Of a stretch of DNA of 64,000 nt, positions 1-10,982 are shown one piece after another (the stretch's first letter is position 1; the number at the start of each line of letters is the position of its first letter). This stretch comes from Alternaria dauci (lineage: Eukaryota > Ascomycota > Dothideomycetes > Pleosporales > Pleosporaceae): the NCBI RefSeq assembly GCF_042100115.1, contig NC_091273.1, positions 4,898,001-4,962,000 on the forward strand, written 5' to 3'. The position numbers and the translations under genes are program-made. The notes beneath the pieces were generated by a model, which saw only the letters and a list, made by a program, of their open reading frames with translations, was not told where the DNA came from and did no database searches.

Positions 1-639
1 GGTGAGTTCTCAGCTTCTCAGTTTATAAGCCCCCGCACTGCGCTGCGCTGCCGCCTCTTCCCGGCCAACACACCCATCTAACCCCAACTCTTACAGACAA
101 TCTACGAATTCCCAGACCTATCCTATAAAGATAGTCAAGGTTTCAAAAGCATCGGCCCACCAGGTGCCGACGTAATCGAAAATGTATACAAAAACGCCCG
201 CTTCGACATCCGCTTCTACGAAGAAATACAAGCAATCGAAGGCAGCTCCACATCATCCCCACCACCCAAATTCCTCATCTCAGCCGCTCTAGACCCGCCA
301 AAAGACGCAGCCTCAACTGACGACTTTGACGCCTGGTACCGCCAAGAGCACATGCCCATGCTCCAACGCGCACCAGGATTCGTGCGCTCGCGCCGCTACA
401 AGCTCAGCGATGCGAAGGTCATTAATGAGTTCCAGGTCGGCGATGTGACGGGCGAGGCGCCGCGGTTTTTGGCGTTGCATGAGTTTGGTGGCGAGGCGTT
501 GCCGTGGAAGGAGATTGCGGAGAGTACGGGGACGGAGTGGGCGAAGAAGGTTTGGGGTGCGTTGGAAAAGGAGGAGGTGGGGTGGTATGAGCTTAGCAGG
601 GAGTACAGTGAGAGTGAATGGGGACAGGTTGGAAAGTAG
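1..639 (+). CDS. EthD-like (dimeric alpha/beta barrel) protein, 3' part only
   Basis: Only the end of this gene lies in the window. Base 1 is the last base of an upstream exon. A GTGAGT donor follows at 2, a CTAAC branch site lies near 77-81, and a TTACAG acceptor ends at 96, giving a 95-nt intron. The last exon (97-639) is open for 180 codons to TAG. Its centre reads DDFDAWYRQEHMPML and then a conserved RSRRYKL stretch. This is the pattern of EthD/stress-responsive A/B barrel proteins, in which the H of the EH.PML segment is conserved. Such small fungal proteins are usually uncharacterised, and some act as oligomeric oxygenases or decarboxylases. The substrate cannot be told from sequence. 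The gene is convergent with IPK1. Confidence 0.72.
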
Positions 640-924
640 GGTATTATGAGATGAAGTAGAACATTACGACTTGTGGTTTCCCTTCTTCTGTGGCCTTGCT
701 ATGTTGAGGGGAATATGTGTGGACGCACTTGGTGCTATAAACTTGCGCAGTTCTCTCGCTCTCTTGTTCCTTTACATACATTAAGTTTTGTAGACATGAG
801 TCTTGGAGCTTGCGCCCATCTTAATCTACTGTAGTAACCTGATCCTTTGCAAACGCCAAGAAAGAAAAACTGTTAATAAAACAAAAAAGCAAGAACGTAT
901 ATCATAGTAGAACTTTGTAAACCC

Positions 925-2115
925 TTACTTCCATACCTGGACAATATCACTGACCCCCTGTACCCGCTGGAGCCAGCATATCGGCCCCTCCTTCACGCTC
1001 TTGGTGTAAGAGCCATCTTGCAAGAGCTGTTTCTCCTTGTCCATCCAATCGACAATCTTCTCTGCCGACTTGAAGTCGAGATCGCCTAGTTTCGACTCTA
1101 TTCCGGTAACACCAGCTGCGTTGTACGAGATCTTGATGAAAAGCGAACAGTCTCTCAGCGTCATTGCAAGGCGGAGGTTAGTATCAAATGTTCTCGTCTC
1201 AGCCTGGGGTCGGCAAAGGACGCCGCGGGGATCAAGGGAGCTTTGCAGGTTGAGGAGGTGTTGTAGTAGCGTGATACCGTCGCCTATTGTAACGTAGTCC
1301 AGGAGGGCTTTTGCAATGGCTGACGTGACTACCGGGGCCGGTGGCTTTCCTCTCTCGAATTGCCGCACGACTGTTGTCTGTGACCAGGGTTGGAGCGATG
1401 AGGAGTTGCCGTGGAGCAGCTGGAGTGGACAAATGTAGTTGTCGCGTTTCTTGGGCACAGATACTAGCATTGCGCAGGTGCGACAGCGGATTGCCTTGGG
1501 CGGTGCGTTGGGAGATTGCGCAAGCCACTTTGGCTTTACTTCGAGTGTTATCGATCGCCCTGGTACAGGCGACATGTCTGGTAGGAGGATCCCCCAGCAT
1601 TTTCGTCGCGACTGCGTGTTTGCAAACGTGAGCTTTTCAACGCGGGTATAGAGGTGGTCCATGACGTCTGGGAACAAGAGCACGCCCTCGTGATCCATGA
1701 GGTGCTTGGTAAGGTCTCGGTCCAGTTGGGTTTTGTTACGGGTACCCGGCAGAAAGAGTGGGCGGATTGCATGCTCGAAACCGTCAAGGATTTCCAGGGA
1801 GGAAAGGTGCTTTTGGCCGCCCCTTGGTACTCTGAGGACTGTACCGACCAGGCTCTGATGGGCTACTGGTGTGGTTACTCCGGACAGTTTGTCCTTGGGG
1901 GATACATCGACGAACAGAAACCGTTTCGCGCTAGGGCTGGGTTCTGGCCGAATCTTGAATATGACGTTGGCGGCTCCTTTATTGAGATAGTCGAATGCGA
2001 CCTGTGGCGCCGTTGCGGTCGCGGCAGTCGCCTGTAAGCAGCAGCGAATCCGGCCATTTCCTTGCTCTTCTGAGAGGCTGTGCATGTCATCCTGGGTGAG
2101 CTGTATTTGCACCAT
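925..2115 (-). CDS. IPK1: Inositol-pentakisphosphate 2-kinase
   Basis: A 396-aa intronless frame. The first ATG is at 2115 with A at -3; the open frame extends upstream but has no further ATG. The Ins_P5 2-kinase family makes phytate by phosphorylating the 2-position of inositol pentakisphosphate, and in fungi it supports mRNA export and signalling. Family motifs are visible in order: an N-lobe KGAANVIFKI glycine-rich segment, EVKPKW (the conserved E-x-KPK motif), a CRTC cysteine motif, and DLDFK near the C-terminus. The protein is somewhat longer than the yeast enzyme, as is usual in filamentous fungi. It is divergent from the DUF952 gene across a 636-bp spacer. Assignment is by motif only. 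Confidence 0.85.
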   Translation of the reverse strand: MVQIQLTQDDMHSLSEEQGNGRIRCCLQATAATATAPQVAFDYLNKGAANVIFKIRPEPSPSAKRFLFVDVSPKDKLSGVTTPVAHQSLVGTVLRVPRGGQKHLSSLEILDGFEHAIRPLFLPGTRNKTQLDRDLTKHLMDHEGVLLFPDVMDHLYTRVEKLTFANTQSRRKCWGILLPDMSPVPGRSITLEVKPKWLAQSPNAPPKAIRCRTCAMLVSVPKKRDNYICPLQLLHGNSSSLQPWSQTTVVRQFERGKPPAPVVTSAIAKALLDYVTIGDGITLLQHLLNLQSSLDPRGVLCRPQAETRTFDTNLRLAMTLRDCSLFIKISYNAAGVTGIESKLGDLDFKSAEKIVDWMDKEKQLLQDGSYTKSVKEGPICWLQRVQGVSDIVQVWK

Positions 2116-2751
2116 GTTGGTCGGGCTGGCTGGCGGAGAAGACGACGATTGTTGCCGGTAGGGGCATCCTACCAGCTGTGCGACACCCAGCCTGGCGACT
2201 ACTGTGGGTGCATGTGAAGGGTCGTCACTGTTGGGTCTTGTTGTTGGGATGCGCAAAAGCAGTGTCTACTGTCCAGGGGCGCGCGATAGTGTTTATGGTC
2301 TCACGAGTAGGTGTCCTTTGTCGCCAACGTGTTCTGCGGTGGCCCTTGTGCACCCAAAGCTTGCGAGTGTGCGAGGCTGCCCAAACAGAATGACGTAAAT
2401 GCACCGGACGGCGGGGAGATGCAGGGAAACCTGGTGATGTGTCGCGAATGGGTAGTAGGTGTACGGTGAAGAGACGGACGCGACATGTTGGCTAGGTGTC
2501 ACAGTCAGGCTGGCCTTTTGTGGCGCGCTCAAAAGGCAAGTTGGAACAGTGGTACGCTGTCTAAAAAACGGTCTCACGTAATCTCGCCTGGGCCAATCAC
2601 GAGCATGACGTGCAGTTCTCGCGACTTGTGATGCTCTCTAGTTCGTGCCCAAACTACCACGCATTCTCCCAAGACGTCACACGCCATCGCTCACCGCACA
2701 TTGCATATACCGCGTTTTCCACTTGCTCGCACCCCAAAAATAGACGCCACA
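2116..2751. promoter_or_regulatory. Intergenic divergent promoter region, IPK1 / DUF952 gene
   Basis: A 636-bp spacer between two genes transcribed away from each other, so it should hold both promoters and 5' leaders. No convincing third gene is visible; the frames here lack family motifs. Confidence 0.5.
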
Positions 2752-3150
2752 ATGCCTGCGCCCTCGCCCCTCCCAACCTACCTCTACAAGATCCTGCCTT
2801 CTGCCCCGCCATCACCCCTCCCCGCGCGTCTTCCGCTCTCAGACCTCGACCGCAACGACGGCTACATCCACCTCTCGACCTCGGAGCAAGTCCCTGGCAC
2901 CGCCGACAAGTTCTTCGGTAACGTCTCGGAGCTGTGGCTACTGAAGATCAAGTACGACGTCTTGGCTGCGGGTACCGATGGCGACGGCCAGGTCCATGCG
3001 GATAAAAAGGCTGAGGTCAAGTGGGAAGAGGTCGGACGGGGCTGTTTTGCACATCTGTACGGGGCAGACTTGGGTAACGGCAACGTCGAGAGTGCGCAAA
3101 AGGTCGAGAAGAAAGGCAGCTGGGTCGAGAGCTTGAACTTGGAGTGGTGA
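2752..3150 (+). CDS. DUF952 family protein
   Basis: A 132-aa single-exon frame starting at the ATG in CACAATGCC. A longer frame begins upstream at a non-ATG codon but adds only a basic leader with no conserved features. The core reads YLYKILPS, then DGYIHLST, then KFFG...LWLLKIKYD, which is the pattern of DUF952 (glutathione S-transferase-like DUF952, about 110 aa) proteins. The G-[FY]-IH-[LC]-S motif is the hallmark. Function is unknown in the family. After the domain, a VKWEEVGRGCFAHLYG stretch matches the usual end of the fold. It stands alone and is convergent with sconB. Confidence 0.8.
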   Translation: MPAPSPLPTYLYKILPSAPPSPLPARLPLSDLDRNDGYIHLSTSEQVPGTADKFFGNVSELWLLKIKYDVLAAGTDGDGQVHADKKAEVKWEEVGRGCFAHLYGADLGNGNVESAQKVEKKGSWVESLNLEW

Positions 3151-3749
3151 GCGAGGTTTGCATATTAGAGGTCGATGTATCGTGATGGACAGGACGCGGG
3201 TTCAGGACACACTTCAGAGCAGGGCATGCGCTGACGGGTGGAGAAAGACGGACTCGAAGAACCTAATTTCCGAGTCACTCGCCGTCTCTGAAGTTTCTGG
3301 CGGCCGAGTTGAAAGGCATTCTTTGATAGTGGGGAGTGCCGACGCACCAGAAGGTGGATGATGATGATGACTAGGTGACCGCTTCAGACCGCACTCTGCG
3401 CTTGGTCTTCAATTGGCTGCGCAGTAAGCTGAAGCTGGGCGGACGTACTCGGACCACTGGAGCCTACAATTAGATTCAACGCCTTCTGGCTATACATCAA
3501 ATATTACATGACTTGAAGACGATCAGAGATTGATCTTTTCCAAAGACAGAAGAAGGGTATCTATTAAAACGCCAATGTGGTCATCAAAGCGGAATGATGA
3601 CAGCATAGATTACACCCAAACCCACAATGACCCTACATGGGATCTAAGCCTGCCCATCGCTAATAGAAGACGAAATCGCTAAAATTGCTCAACAATTGCC
3701 CAACCAAAAAAGGGGCCCTATAGATTCCGTTTACCCAGTCATTCAGTCA
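3151..3749. other. Convergent intergenic region, DUF952 gene / sconB
   Basis: About 600 bp holding the 3' UTRs of two converging genes. A short GAT trinucleotide run lies near 3357-3371. No gene is visible. Confidence 0.45.
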
Positions 3750-5942
3750 TCAACAATCCCGGCCCTCATCCACAAAACAGTGCACCCGCACCGTACCATC
3801 CTCGCTACCACTAACAACTCTCTCATCGCTCAAGCCCACACAAGTAATAGGGCCCGTGTGGCCCGTCAACGTCCTCTCATGCTTCCCGGTTCTGGGATCC
3901 CAGATCTTGATCGTCTTGTCCTCAGCCCCGCTGACCAGTCTCAGCGAATCGGCAGCAAGCGACCAGATGCCTTCGACGTGGCCGAAGAAGCGGTGGACAC
4001 AGCGGCCAGAGGGTACGTGCCAAAGGCGAATCGTACCATCGAGGGAGCCAGTGAGCATGTACGAGGGTGGCGATGGACGAGAGGGGTCGTCGGGGAAGAA
4101 ACATGGTTCTTCGGGATGGCTGTATTTGCGCGAGGAAGAGGAAGAAGAAGACGAGGGATGGGCGAGGGGTTGGGTGGTGTCGGAGGCGAGAGAGGCCGTG
4201 TCGGAAGTGTCGTTGTTTGCATTGGCGACAAAGTCGTCTTCGTCGATTTCAAAGGCTTGCGGAAGGGGAAGCACTTGTTGGATTTGGCCGACGTGACCCT
4301 CGTATGTCTTGATACAGCGGTGGGTGTCGAGATCCCATAGCTTGACTGTCATGTCGTCGGATGCGGAGAAGAGGGTGCGTGAAGGCAGGTCGATTTTGAC
4401 GGCATTGACCCAATCCGTGTGTCCCATTAGTGTGGTGCGCTTCATGTTGCTAAAGTCGTGCACCACAATGGTATTGTCAGAAGATCCAGATGCCAGGAGC
4501 TTGTCCGCCATGTGAAGGCCAATTACGCCGTTGCTATGGCTAGTCAGGGTTTTGATTTCTTTGCCTGTCCGCCAATTCCATATTTTGATCGTGTTGTCCA
4601 AGCTGCCGGTGATGAGTTTGCTGTCTTCAAACTGCAAGCACCGGATGCCTTGGGTATGACCAGTAAGTGTGCGTATTTCTTTGCCCGTCTTGATATCCCA
4701 GACTTTGACTGTGGCATCGTAGGAGCCGGTAATGAGAACCTCGTCATCGAACTGCAGGCACATGACGCCGTTGGTGTGGCCTCTGAAGGTGCGGGTGGAA
4801 TAGCGTCCGTACTTCCAGTTGCTACCAACCTTGTATCGATCCTTGTAGACATCCTTCCACGGGCGCTTCTTGGGATGGTCAAAGTAGGATGCGACTTGGT
4901 CTTGCTTTACTTGGTTGCTAGTGCATGCTCGCTTGTTCGACGCCTCTAGGGAGGAGTCGTCTTCTTCTGGTACAGAGCGCTTGGCACAAACAGCAGTACC
5001 GGAATCTTGTGACGATGGATGAGCAAGCATGGCATATGGTTGGGAGGTTTCGGGTTGCGGTGTAATGTTGGGCGACCACTCGTTGAGACCGCGTCCAGAT
5101 GCGCGCAATTGTATCCGTCTCTTCTCGAGCCGCAGGCGACGTTGGTCGAGCAGCGGCAGTCCCCAGCCGCACTTTGTGCATTTCCGGTCAATGTGCTGCT
5201 CGCACATCTTGTGCCAAACGACGTCGTCGTCTGCCAGTTGTCTCCACCGTCGGTTGACTTGGGAGGCTTTGCAGAGCGAGGTTGTGTCGAGGTAGCAGAG
5301 GATCTTGAAGCCCAGCTCGGTGGGGAGCGCGCCGAGGAAGTCAATCTTGATGAGATTGCGGACGGACGAGGATATGAAGGAGAGCTGAGGGAAACAGCAC
5401 TGGGCGAGGATGCCCTGCAGCATGAGGTTGCGATGGCGAGACGGGGCCGCGGAGAAGAGCGACCAGACATTGGCGATGCTCTGCTGGTCGGCTTGGGATT
5501 CTCTACCGAGCTGCTCCTGTAGTTGCTCCATGGACGGCTCGTCTGCTTGTCGTCGACACAGTAGATCTGGACGATGGCGGTAGCAGAACTTTGTGTTGGC
5601 TGTGGGCGGGCGCTCGTCTCGACCTGGACTGTTGTTGGCCCCGAGGGGATTGTACTGCTGGGGGATATGTTGTGCGAGATATGGCGTGATCATCATGTCC
5701 ATTTTTTTCGACTTGTTGGCCTGGGCTTCTTCAGCGTCGTCTGTGCCGCCGTGCAGGTGTCTGGTCCGCTCCGAGAGCCCCTCGTGGTCGTGGCCGTGCA
5801 TCAGCGCAGCGTGCGGGTCGGTAGATGTGGCGGCCGTGAAGTCGTCAGGCGAAGGGACGCGGGTGCGCCATGAGAGCCGCCTCTGTTTTTGGGTGGTAGC
5901 AGTAGCGGTGGTGGTGGCGGCGTGGGCGGTATGCGAGGCCAT
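3750..5942 (-). CDS. sconB: F-box/WD40 sulfur controller protein (SCF substrate receptor)
   Basis: A 730-aa intronless protein. The chosen start is the first ATG (5942); the frame runs further upstream only from non-ATG codons. Domains: a disordered His/Gln-rich N-terminus to about residue 115; a [12 protein letters not shown] segment; an F-box at about 200-248 ([14 protein letters not shown]...W); the diagnostic [14 protein letters not shown] block at about 252-265; and seven WD40 repeats from about 385 to the end. A Ser-rich insertion interrupts the propeller before the sixth repeat. The Cys-rich block after the F-box points to the Met30/sconB/SCON-2 group and not Cdc4. Known role: an SCF ubiquitin ligase receptor that represses sulfur assimilation by targeting the Met4/MetR-type activator. 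It is divergent from ATG17. Confidence 0.9.
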   Translation of the reverse strand: MASHTAHAATTTATATTQKQRRLSWRTRVPSPDDFTAATSTDPHAALMHGHDHEGLSERTRHLHGGTDDAEEAQANKSKKMDMMITPYLAQHIPQQYNPLGANNSPGRDERPPTANTKFCYRHRPDLLCRRQADEPSMEQLQEQLGRESQADQQSIANVWSLFSAAPSRHRNLMLQGILAQCCFPQLSFISSSVRNLIKIDFLGALPTELGFKILCYLDTTSLCKASQVNRRWRQLADDDVVWHKMCEQHIDRKCTKCGWGLPLLDQRRLRLEKRRIQLRASGRGLNEWSPNITPQPETSQPYAMLAHPSSQDSGTAVCAKRSVPEEDDSSLEASNKRACTSNQVKQDQVASYFDHPKKRPWKDVYKDRYKVGSNWKYGRYSTRTFRGHTNGVMCLQFDDEVLITGSYDATVKVWDIKTGKEIRTLTGHTQGIRCLQFEDSKLITGSLDNTIKIWNWRTGKEIKTLTSHSNGVIGLHMADKLLASGSSDNTIVVHDFSNMKRTTLMGHTDWVNAVKIDLPSRTLFSASDDMTVKLWDLDTHRCIKTYEGHVGQIQQVLPLPQAFEIDEDDFVANANNDTSDTASLASDTTQPLAHPSSSSSSSSRKYSHPEEPCFFPDDPSRPSPPSYMLTGSLDGTIRLWHVPSGRCVHRFFGHVEGIWSLAADSLRLVSGAEDKTIKIWDPRTGKHERTLTGHTGPITCVGLSDERVVSGSEDGTVRVHCFVDEGRDC

Positions 5943-6319
5943 GTTCAATTCATGTGTCGCGGCGGGCGTTGTCGAGATTCCGGGGCAAGATCGCGTGCGA
6001 GCCCCAGCTATCTGGTTGTACCGTCTAACCCAGCGAAGCGAGTGTGACGACGACTCGACAAGGCGTTGCGCAACAATGTGTTGGGTGGAGGCGCAAGAAT
6101 AGGTTGAATGGCGCAATGCCAGGCCGTGATAGCATCTTCAGCACGCAATGCTGATGTCTCCGCATCCTTGCTCCCAAGGCGGCCCTAGTCCCCGACTCCC
6201 CGCCCAGTAGCTGCAGCTGCCATCCCAAACCACGCATCCATGCAACCCATCCACGACGACTCCACCTGCGCTCACCACGCCCACTATGCTCGATATAAGC
6301 CCTGGTCGTCGCCAACACC
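5943..6319. promoter_or_regulatory. Divergent promoter region, sconB / ATG17
   Basis: A 377-bp spacer between two genes facing away from each other, so their promoters are close enough to share elements. No TATA box stands out. Confidence 0.5.
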
Positions 6320-7810
6320 ATGGCCTCTCCACCTTCTCCTGCATCTCCCGCCAGCAGTGGTGCTGCCTCTAGAACCTCTTTGGACCACGACGTGACCGAG
6401 TCCCTCACGCTCGAGCATCTCGTCAACCACTTCGTCGCCGCCAAACGCGCACTCAACACCCAGACGGTGCTATGGCGCGCCACCGAGATTGTCAACACGG
6501 CACGTGACCTCTTGGAAGAGAACGCCGTCGTCGCTGCTAAGAACACATGCATACGCAACATCGTGGAGCAGCAGGTGGATGCTCTCGAAGCCGTCCGCCG
6601 CGGCATCGACGTGGTGGAGGCTGACGTGCAGGCCGAGTACAAGCAGCTGCTCCACGACGTCGACACGTCCTTTGCCGGTCTCAACTCTACGCTCGCTGTG
6701 CTCCGCGAAACACCCATCGAGGCCGTCCTGCAGCCTCGGGGCACTCCGCAGAAGCATCTCTATGACTTCATCGACAGTGCCGCCGTCTCCAACCTCCAGA
6801 CTGCACTGCGCGCCTGCATAGACCGCTATACCGATGCGCACGCGGCCCTCGACGAGAGCTGTCGTGACTTTGACACAAGTCTCGACAACATCTACTCCTC
6901 CATCGAGAACGTGCCTACGACACCCGCGACCACATCTACCCCGAGCCCTATACCAAGCCTATACCACAGCCTTGAGGGCCACGCAAAAGAAGCTGCCCAG
7001 GCGTTCCAGTCGCTCGTCCAACACTATGATCTGTGCATAACAGCGTTGCGTCACACAGAAGGGGGCTCCGCCGCTGCTACACAAGCCACAGGAGATGCGC
7101 CAGTTCACTCTGGGGATGACGGCGCTGCGCCGCCCGAGCCCATGAGCGAAGAAGAGCGCCGCGACATGCTCCACGTTCTGCAAAAGGACGCGCAGGAAGT
7201 AGAAGACGTCGTCAACGAGATCCAGGAACGAGGCTCCGAGATGACCTTCCTCCTCGGCCAGATCGAGAACCACATCCGCCACGTCCGCAGCGAATCGTCG
7301 GCTCTCTCAAGCATACTCGAGATGGTATCGCGAGTTGCTAGCCAAGTCAAGAGTCACATCGCCACCTCGCGCTCTTTCTACGCTTCGTGGCTGCAAGACA
7401 CGCGGCCCAGCTTGATCAGCGGCATCGAAGACTGGGAGAATCAGCGCGACTTTTACGAGCGCTTCGATCTCGCCTACGCCGAGCTTCTCGTCGAGATCTC
7501 GTCACGACGGCGGCGGCACGAAAAGGCCAAACGGAAAGCCGAAGAAGCGCAAAAGGAGCTAGATAGACTGCGGATCGAAGATGAGCGTGCAAGGGAGCAG
7601 TTCACCTTGGCTCAAGGCGACTATCTACCCTTGGACATCTGGCCGGGTCTGAAAGATCCGCCGCGCCAGTATCAAGTCACAGTCGTGCCGACGTTTGTAG
7701 AAGAGGAGCACGAGGGCGAAGCTCAAGGGATGGATGCTGCACGGAGTATACCACAGCTAGGCAGAACTGTCGTTGAGAGGGCTCTGACGCGGGTCAAACG
7801 GCGAATGTAG
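6320..7810 (+). CDS. ATG17: Autophagy scaffold protein Atg17
   Basis: A 496-aa single-exon protein with a CACCATGG start context. Atg17 scaffolds the Atg1 kinase complex at the phagophore assembly site during starvation. The frame shows the family's opening signature (LVNHFVAAKRAL, then a TEIVNTARDLLEE stretch) followed by almost continuous amphipathic helix, as expected for the long crescent-shaped helical bundle. A low-complexity Thr/Pro/Ser insert lies at about 190-215. A charged coiled coil rich in Arg/Glu follows at about 390-430. The C-terminus ends in LTRVKRRM. Length fits filamentous-fungal Atg17. Start and stop are unambiguous. Confidence 0.85.
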   Translation: MASPPSPASPASSGAASRTSLDHDVTESLTLEHLVNHFVAAKRALNTQTVLWRATEIVNTARDLLEENAVVAAKNTCIRNIVEQQVDALEAVRRGIDVVEADVQAEYKQLLHDVDTSFAGLNSTLAVLRETPIEAVLQPRGTPQKHLYDFIDSAAVSNLQTALRACIDRYTDAHAALDESCRDFDTSLDNIYSSIENVPTTPATTSTPSPIPSLYHSLEGHAKEAAQAFQSLVQHYDLCITALRHTEGGSAAATQATGDAPVHSGDDGAAPPEPMSEEERRDMLHVLQKDAQEVEDVVNEIQERGSEMTFLLGQIENHIRHVRSESSALSSILEMVSRVASQVKSHIATSRSFYASWLQDTRPSLISGIEDWENQRDFYERFDLAYAELLVEISSRRRRHEKAKRKAEEAQKELDRLRIEDERAREQFTLAQGDYLPLDIWPGLKDPPRQYQVTVVPTFVEEEHEGEAQGMDAARSIPQLGRTVVERALTRVKRRM

Positions 7811-7846
7811 TTGGTTGTTGTCATACGAAGATGTTGAATGTACCTG

Positions 7847-8957
7847 TCACTCCGGCTTCCGTCCGTGTATAAAGTAAAATGGAATATACATGTGTACATC
7901 CCTTCGCCTGATGTCTCCCACCACTTTGGCAATCATAACCCGGCACTCGGATTCAGTCCAACCCATAACCTTTCCCAATAGGCCGAATGTGTAGGGCTCT
8001 ATGCCCATGGACATGTGCTCGCGTTGGTAGCGGCCAATTTCCTTCATCTTCGCGTCCTTGGCCCAGGGCCCAATGGGGACCTACATACCCGGTTAGCATA
8101 CCGCACAGAATGATTCAGCTTGCATGTAGACATGCCTTGATAAGCTTTTCGTGTACATCGACGAACCCCGCATCCGTCATCCTCTGCTTCAGGGTATGCC
8201 CTGCGCGTATGTCCCTCCCAAACTTTTTCGCAGCGTCGAGACACAGGTCCTGCCACCTCAACATGTCGACGGCCAAGTCTATCGTCCCATCATCGCACTC
8301 ACACAGCGCAAGCGGTTCCTGGAATTCTACATAGCCGCCGGCCTTGGTGTGAGTATACGTGCGCTGGACGAGCTTGTCCCAGTCGGCAATACTGCCGGAC
8401 ATGGTACGGCAGTGGATAAAGTCAAACGCCTCGTCGGGACTGTAGACCCACTCGGATTCGGCATCGTCAATGTAAAACTTGACGTTGGGCGGCACCCATG
8501 TCGGCTGGATGGGGCTGAGGTCGGTACCTATGACCTGCGCGCCTGGGTGCTCGTCGGCAAAGTCTATGGCCCAAATGCCAGTACCGGTGCCAATGTCGAG
8601 GACACGCTGGGGCGCGGGCGGGATAGGCGCGTCGTAGAGTTTTCCGCCTAGGATTAGCAGGAAGATGTGGTGTAGCAGGTCGAGGCGATCCTGTTCCTGT
8701 TCGTCGTTTGGTAGGATGTAAGCACCCGAGCGGTAGCCGTGGTAGCGTCGCCCGTTGGAGTATTCGTAATTCAGAATCGTCGACGCGATGGACGTTGATG
8801 CCGTCGACTCGCTGCCGAATGCCGAGTCGCTGTCGCTGTTGCTCGCCGTGTCGACATCGAGATGCAGTACGGATTCCAGGTTTCCCTGAGGAGCTGTTTC
8901 ATCGGGTGGGGCCGACATGCTGCTGTGTTCCAAGGTTCTTTTTCCAAGAGCTCTCAT
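7847..8957 (-). CDS. LaeA-like SAM-dependent methyltransferase
   Basis: Exons complement(join(7847..8080,8136..8957)), 351 aa. SAM-binding motif I is VLDIGTGTGIW at about 119-129, followed by IGTDLSPIQP, DFIHCRTM and GGYVEFQE, as in the TAM/LaeA-like fungal methyltransferases. The C-terminal exon adds VPIGPWAKDAKMKEIGRYQ, a conserved tail of this group. The 55-nt intron has a GCATGT donor (GC instead of GT), a GCTAAC branch site and a TAG acceptor. Only this boundary keeps the frame and restores the conserved KVPIGPW junction. A second in-frame ATG lies 13 codons in (8918). It is divergent from the P450 by 221 bp. Members include LaeA itself and small-molecule methyltransferases; the substrate is unknown. 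Confidence 0.85.
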
Positions 8958-9178
8958 GCGCTCGCGGGGTCAGGCCAACCCTTATATCTTCCACCTCTCT
9001 ACTTTCGTCGCTACATGCCGTGAGATCCAAAATGCCGGGTCTTCACACACCCACTCTATGCCATAACCAGTGTAGAAGTGACCACTTGCTTTAGCGACAT
9101 GTTGGATTTCAAACAAATCAAAAGAGCGCGCTGCCGCCCGACGACCTTCTTTTTCGTTCTGACAGCCAGCCAGCCATC
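8958..9178. promoter_or_regulatory. Short divergent promoter, methyltransferase / P450
   Basis: Only 221 bp separates the two start codons, so control elements are probably shared. This supports, but does not prove, coordinate expression of the pair. Confidence 0.45.
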
Positions 9179-10935
9179 ATGTCTCTACCCGTCCTGTGCG
9201 TACTGACGTATTTTGTGTTTCTCATCGCACGTGTCTTTTACCGCCTATATTTCCACCCTCTATCACGCTTTCCTGGACCGAGGATAGCGGCTGTCACGAG
9301 CTGGTACGAGGCCTATTACGAGATAGTGTTGAAAGGGCAGTACTCGAGGCAGATTTCCAGACTACATGACGAGTATGGTCCTATCGTGCGAGTGACGCCT
9401 GATGAGCTACACATACGAGATCCTCATTTTTACGAACAAGTCTATGCCAAGAACCTCCATCTTGACAAGGAGGGATGGGACAAGAGGTTCGGATGTGCGG
9501 GTGGCCTGCTTCCGACTGTCGACGCCGAGCAGCACAAGCGACGCCGGGCAGCCGTGGCTCACATGTAGGACCTTTGTACCGACTGCAACGTCGAATACAA
9601 AAAAGACTAACGCTTGCCGTCAGGTTTTCGCGTCGCTCGATCCTTGACTTCATCCATATCATCTACCGCCATGTCGACACTCTCTCTGTGCGCATGCAAG
9701 AGTTTGAGGATTCTGCAGAGCCGCTCAATCTCTCTCATGCCTTTCCTGCCCTGACCGGCGACATCATCATGGACTACTTCTTTGGATTCAACTACAGTCA
9801 ACTCAAACATCCAGACTTTGAGTCCTTCCATGACGCGTTTATCAAGATTGGTGGTGTAGGACATGTCGCAACGCAATTTCCTATGATACTTCCGGTAGGA
9901 TATATCTAGACGGGTTGGAATGTAGACAAGCAGCACCAGAAGCTGATTTGTTCTTCTAGATTATGAATAGTATCCCTGATCGAATCACCCTTTGGCTGCA
10001 GCCAGCAGCGAAATCACTACTCAAGTTCAAGCAGGTATGTGCTGCGAGAGGCTGATATGACACGGAACGAAATATACGAAAGAAGAATGACTAACATGCA
10101 AATAGGATAACTGGCGTCTCATCGCGCGCACCCTGCAAGGCGAAGAACTAAAATCCAACGACGCAAAGAAGACCATCTTCCAAGAGATTCTCAGCTCCAA
10201 ACTCCCAGCTTCAGACAAGACCCACAAACGTCTCGCAGACGAAGCGCAAATCATCATCGGTGGCGGCGTGGAAACGACCGCCTTTGCCCTCTCCACGGCA
10301 GCTTTCCACATCATCAACACCCCGCGTATCTACGAGCGCTTGCATAGAGAGCTCGTCGAGGCTTTGCCCAACCGAGATACATTGGATCTGGGTTCGCTAG
10401 AGAGGATGCCCTACTTCAAAGCCATCATCATGGAGACAGCGCGCATGTCGTACGGACTGAGTGCAAGGAATCCCAGGACACACAAGACACCCTTGAAGTA
10501 TGGACAGTGGGTCATTCCCGCAAACACTTGCATCGTAAGTCGTGCATCCCCACTTCATGATGTACTTCTGGTTCCACTGCTGACTAGCATATCACAAAGT
10601 CCATGACTATTCCTGACGTCTCGCACGATGAAACAATCTTCCCCTCTTCTCGCGAATTCATCCCAGAGCGCTGGCTCGATGATCCAAAGACACCTGAAGG
10701 TATTCCTTTGGAGCGCTTCATGGTGTCCTTTGGAAGGGGGACGCGTTCGTGTCTCGGTGTCAGCTTGGCTTACATCGAATTGTACCTTACGTTGGGCATG
10801 ATGTTCAGGCGGTACGAGTTTGAGCTACACGAGAGCGACGTCGAGGATGTGACATTGGCACATGATTTCTTCATTCCTGTGGCAAAGCTAGACAGCAAAG
10901 GTTTGAGGGTTTTGGTCAGGAGGACGAGTGATTGA
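9179..10935 (+). CDS. Cytochrome P450 monooxygenase
   Basis: Exons 9179..9564, 9624..9894, 9960..10034, 10106..10534 and 10600..10935 join without a frame break to 498 aa, the normal size. An N-terminal membrane anchor (about 3-24) is followed by HPLSRFPGP, the proline hinge of class II fungal P450s. The I-helix reads GGGVETTAF, the K-helix E-x-x-R is ETAR, the PERW motif is FIPERW, and the haem loop is FGRGTRSCLG with the thiolate Cys at about 438. All key residues are present, so it should be active and ER-bound. Four introns of 59-71 nt each have GT-AG ends and a CTAAC/CTGAC branch site. The last acceptor has an in-frame alternative 12 nt upstream. It resembles P450s of secondary metabolism; the substrate is unknown. 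Confidence 0.9.
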
Positions 10936-10982
10936 AGCGTTGATTGGTGTGTTTGGGTTGGACTGCTTTCTAGATTGTTACC

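Noticed and set aside
2116..2256. N-terminal extension of IPK1 by 47 codons
   Set aside because: The frame is open but its first codon is not ATG, and the added residues are unconserved low-complexity Ser/Pro.
5943..6116. 58-codon N-terminal extension of sconB
   Set aside because: It contains no ATG and would run into the ATG17 promoter.
10535..10599. Alternative acceptor 12 nt upstream in the last P450 intron (CTGACTAG)
   Set aside because: It keeps the frame but inserts four residues. The AAAG acceptor gives the conserved ISMTIPDVSHDE and a better branch-site distance.
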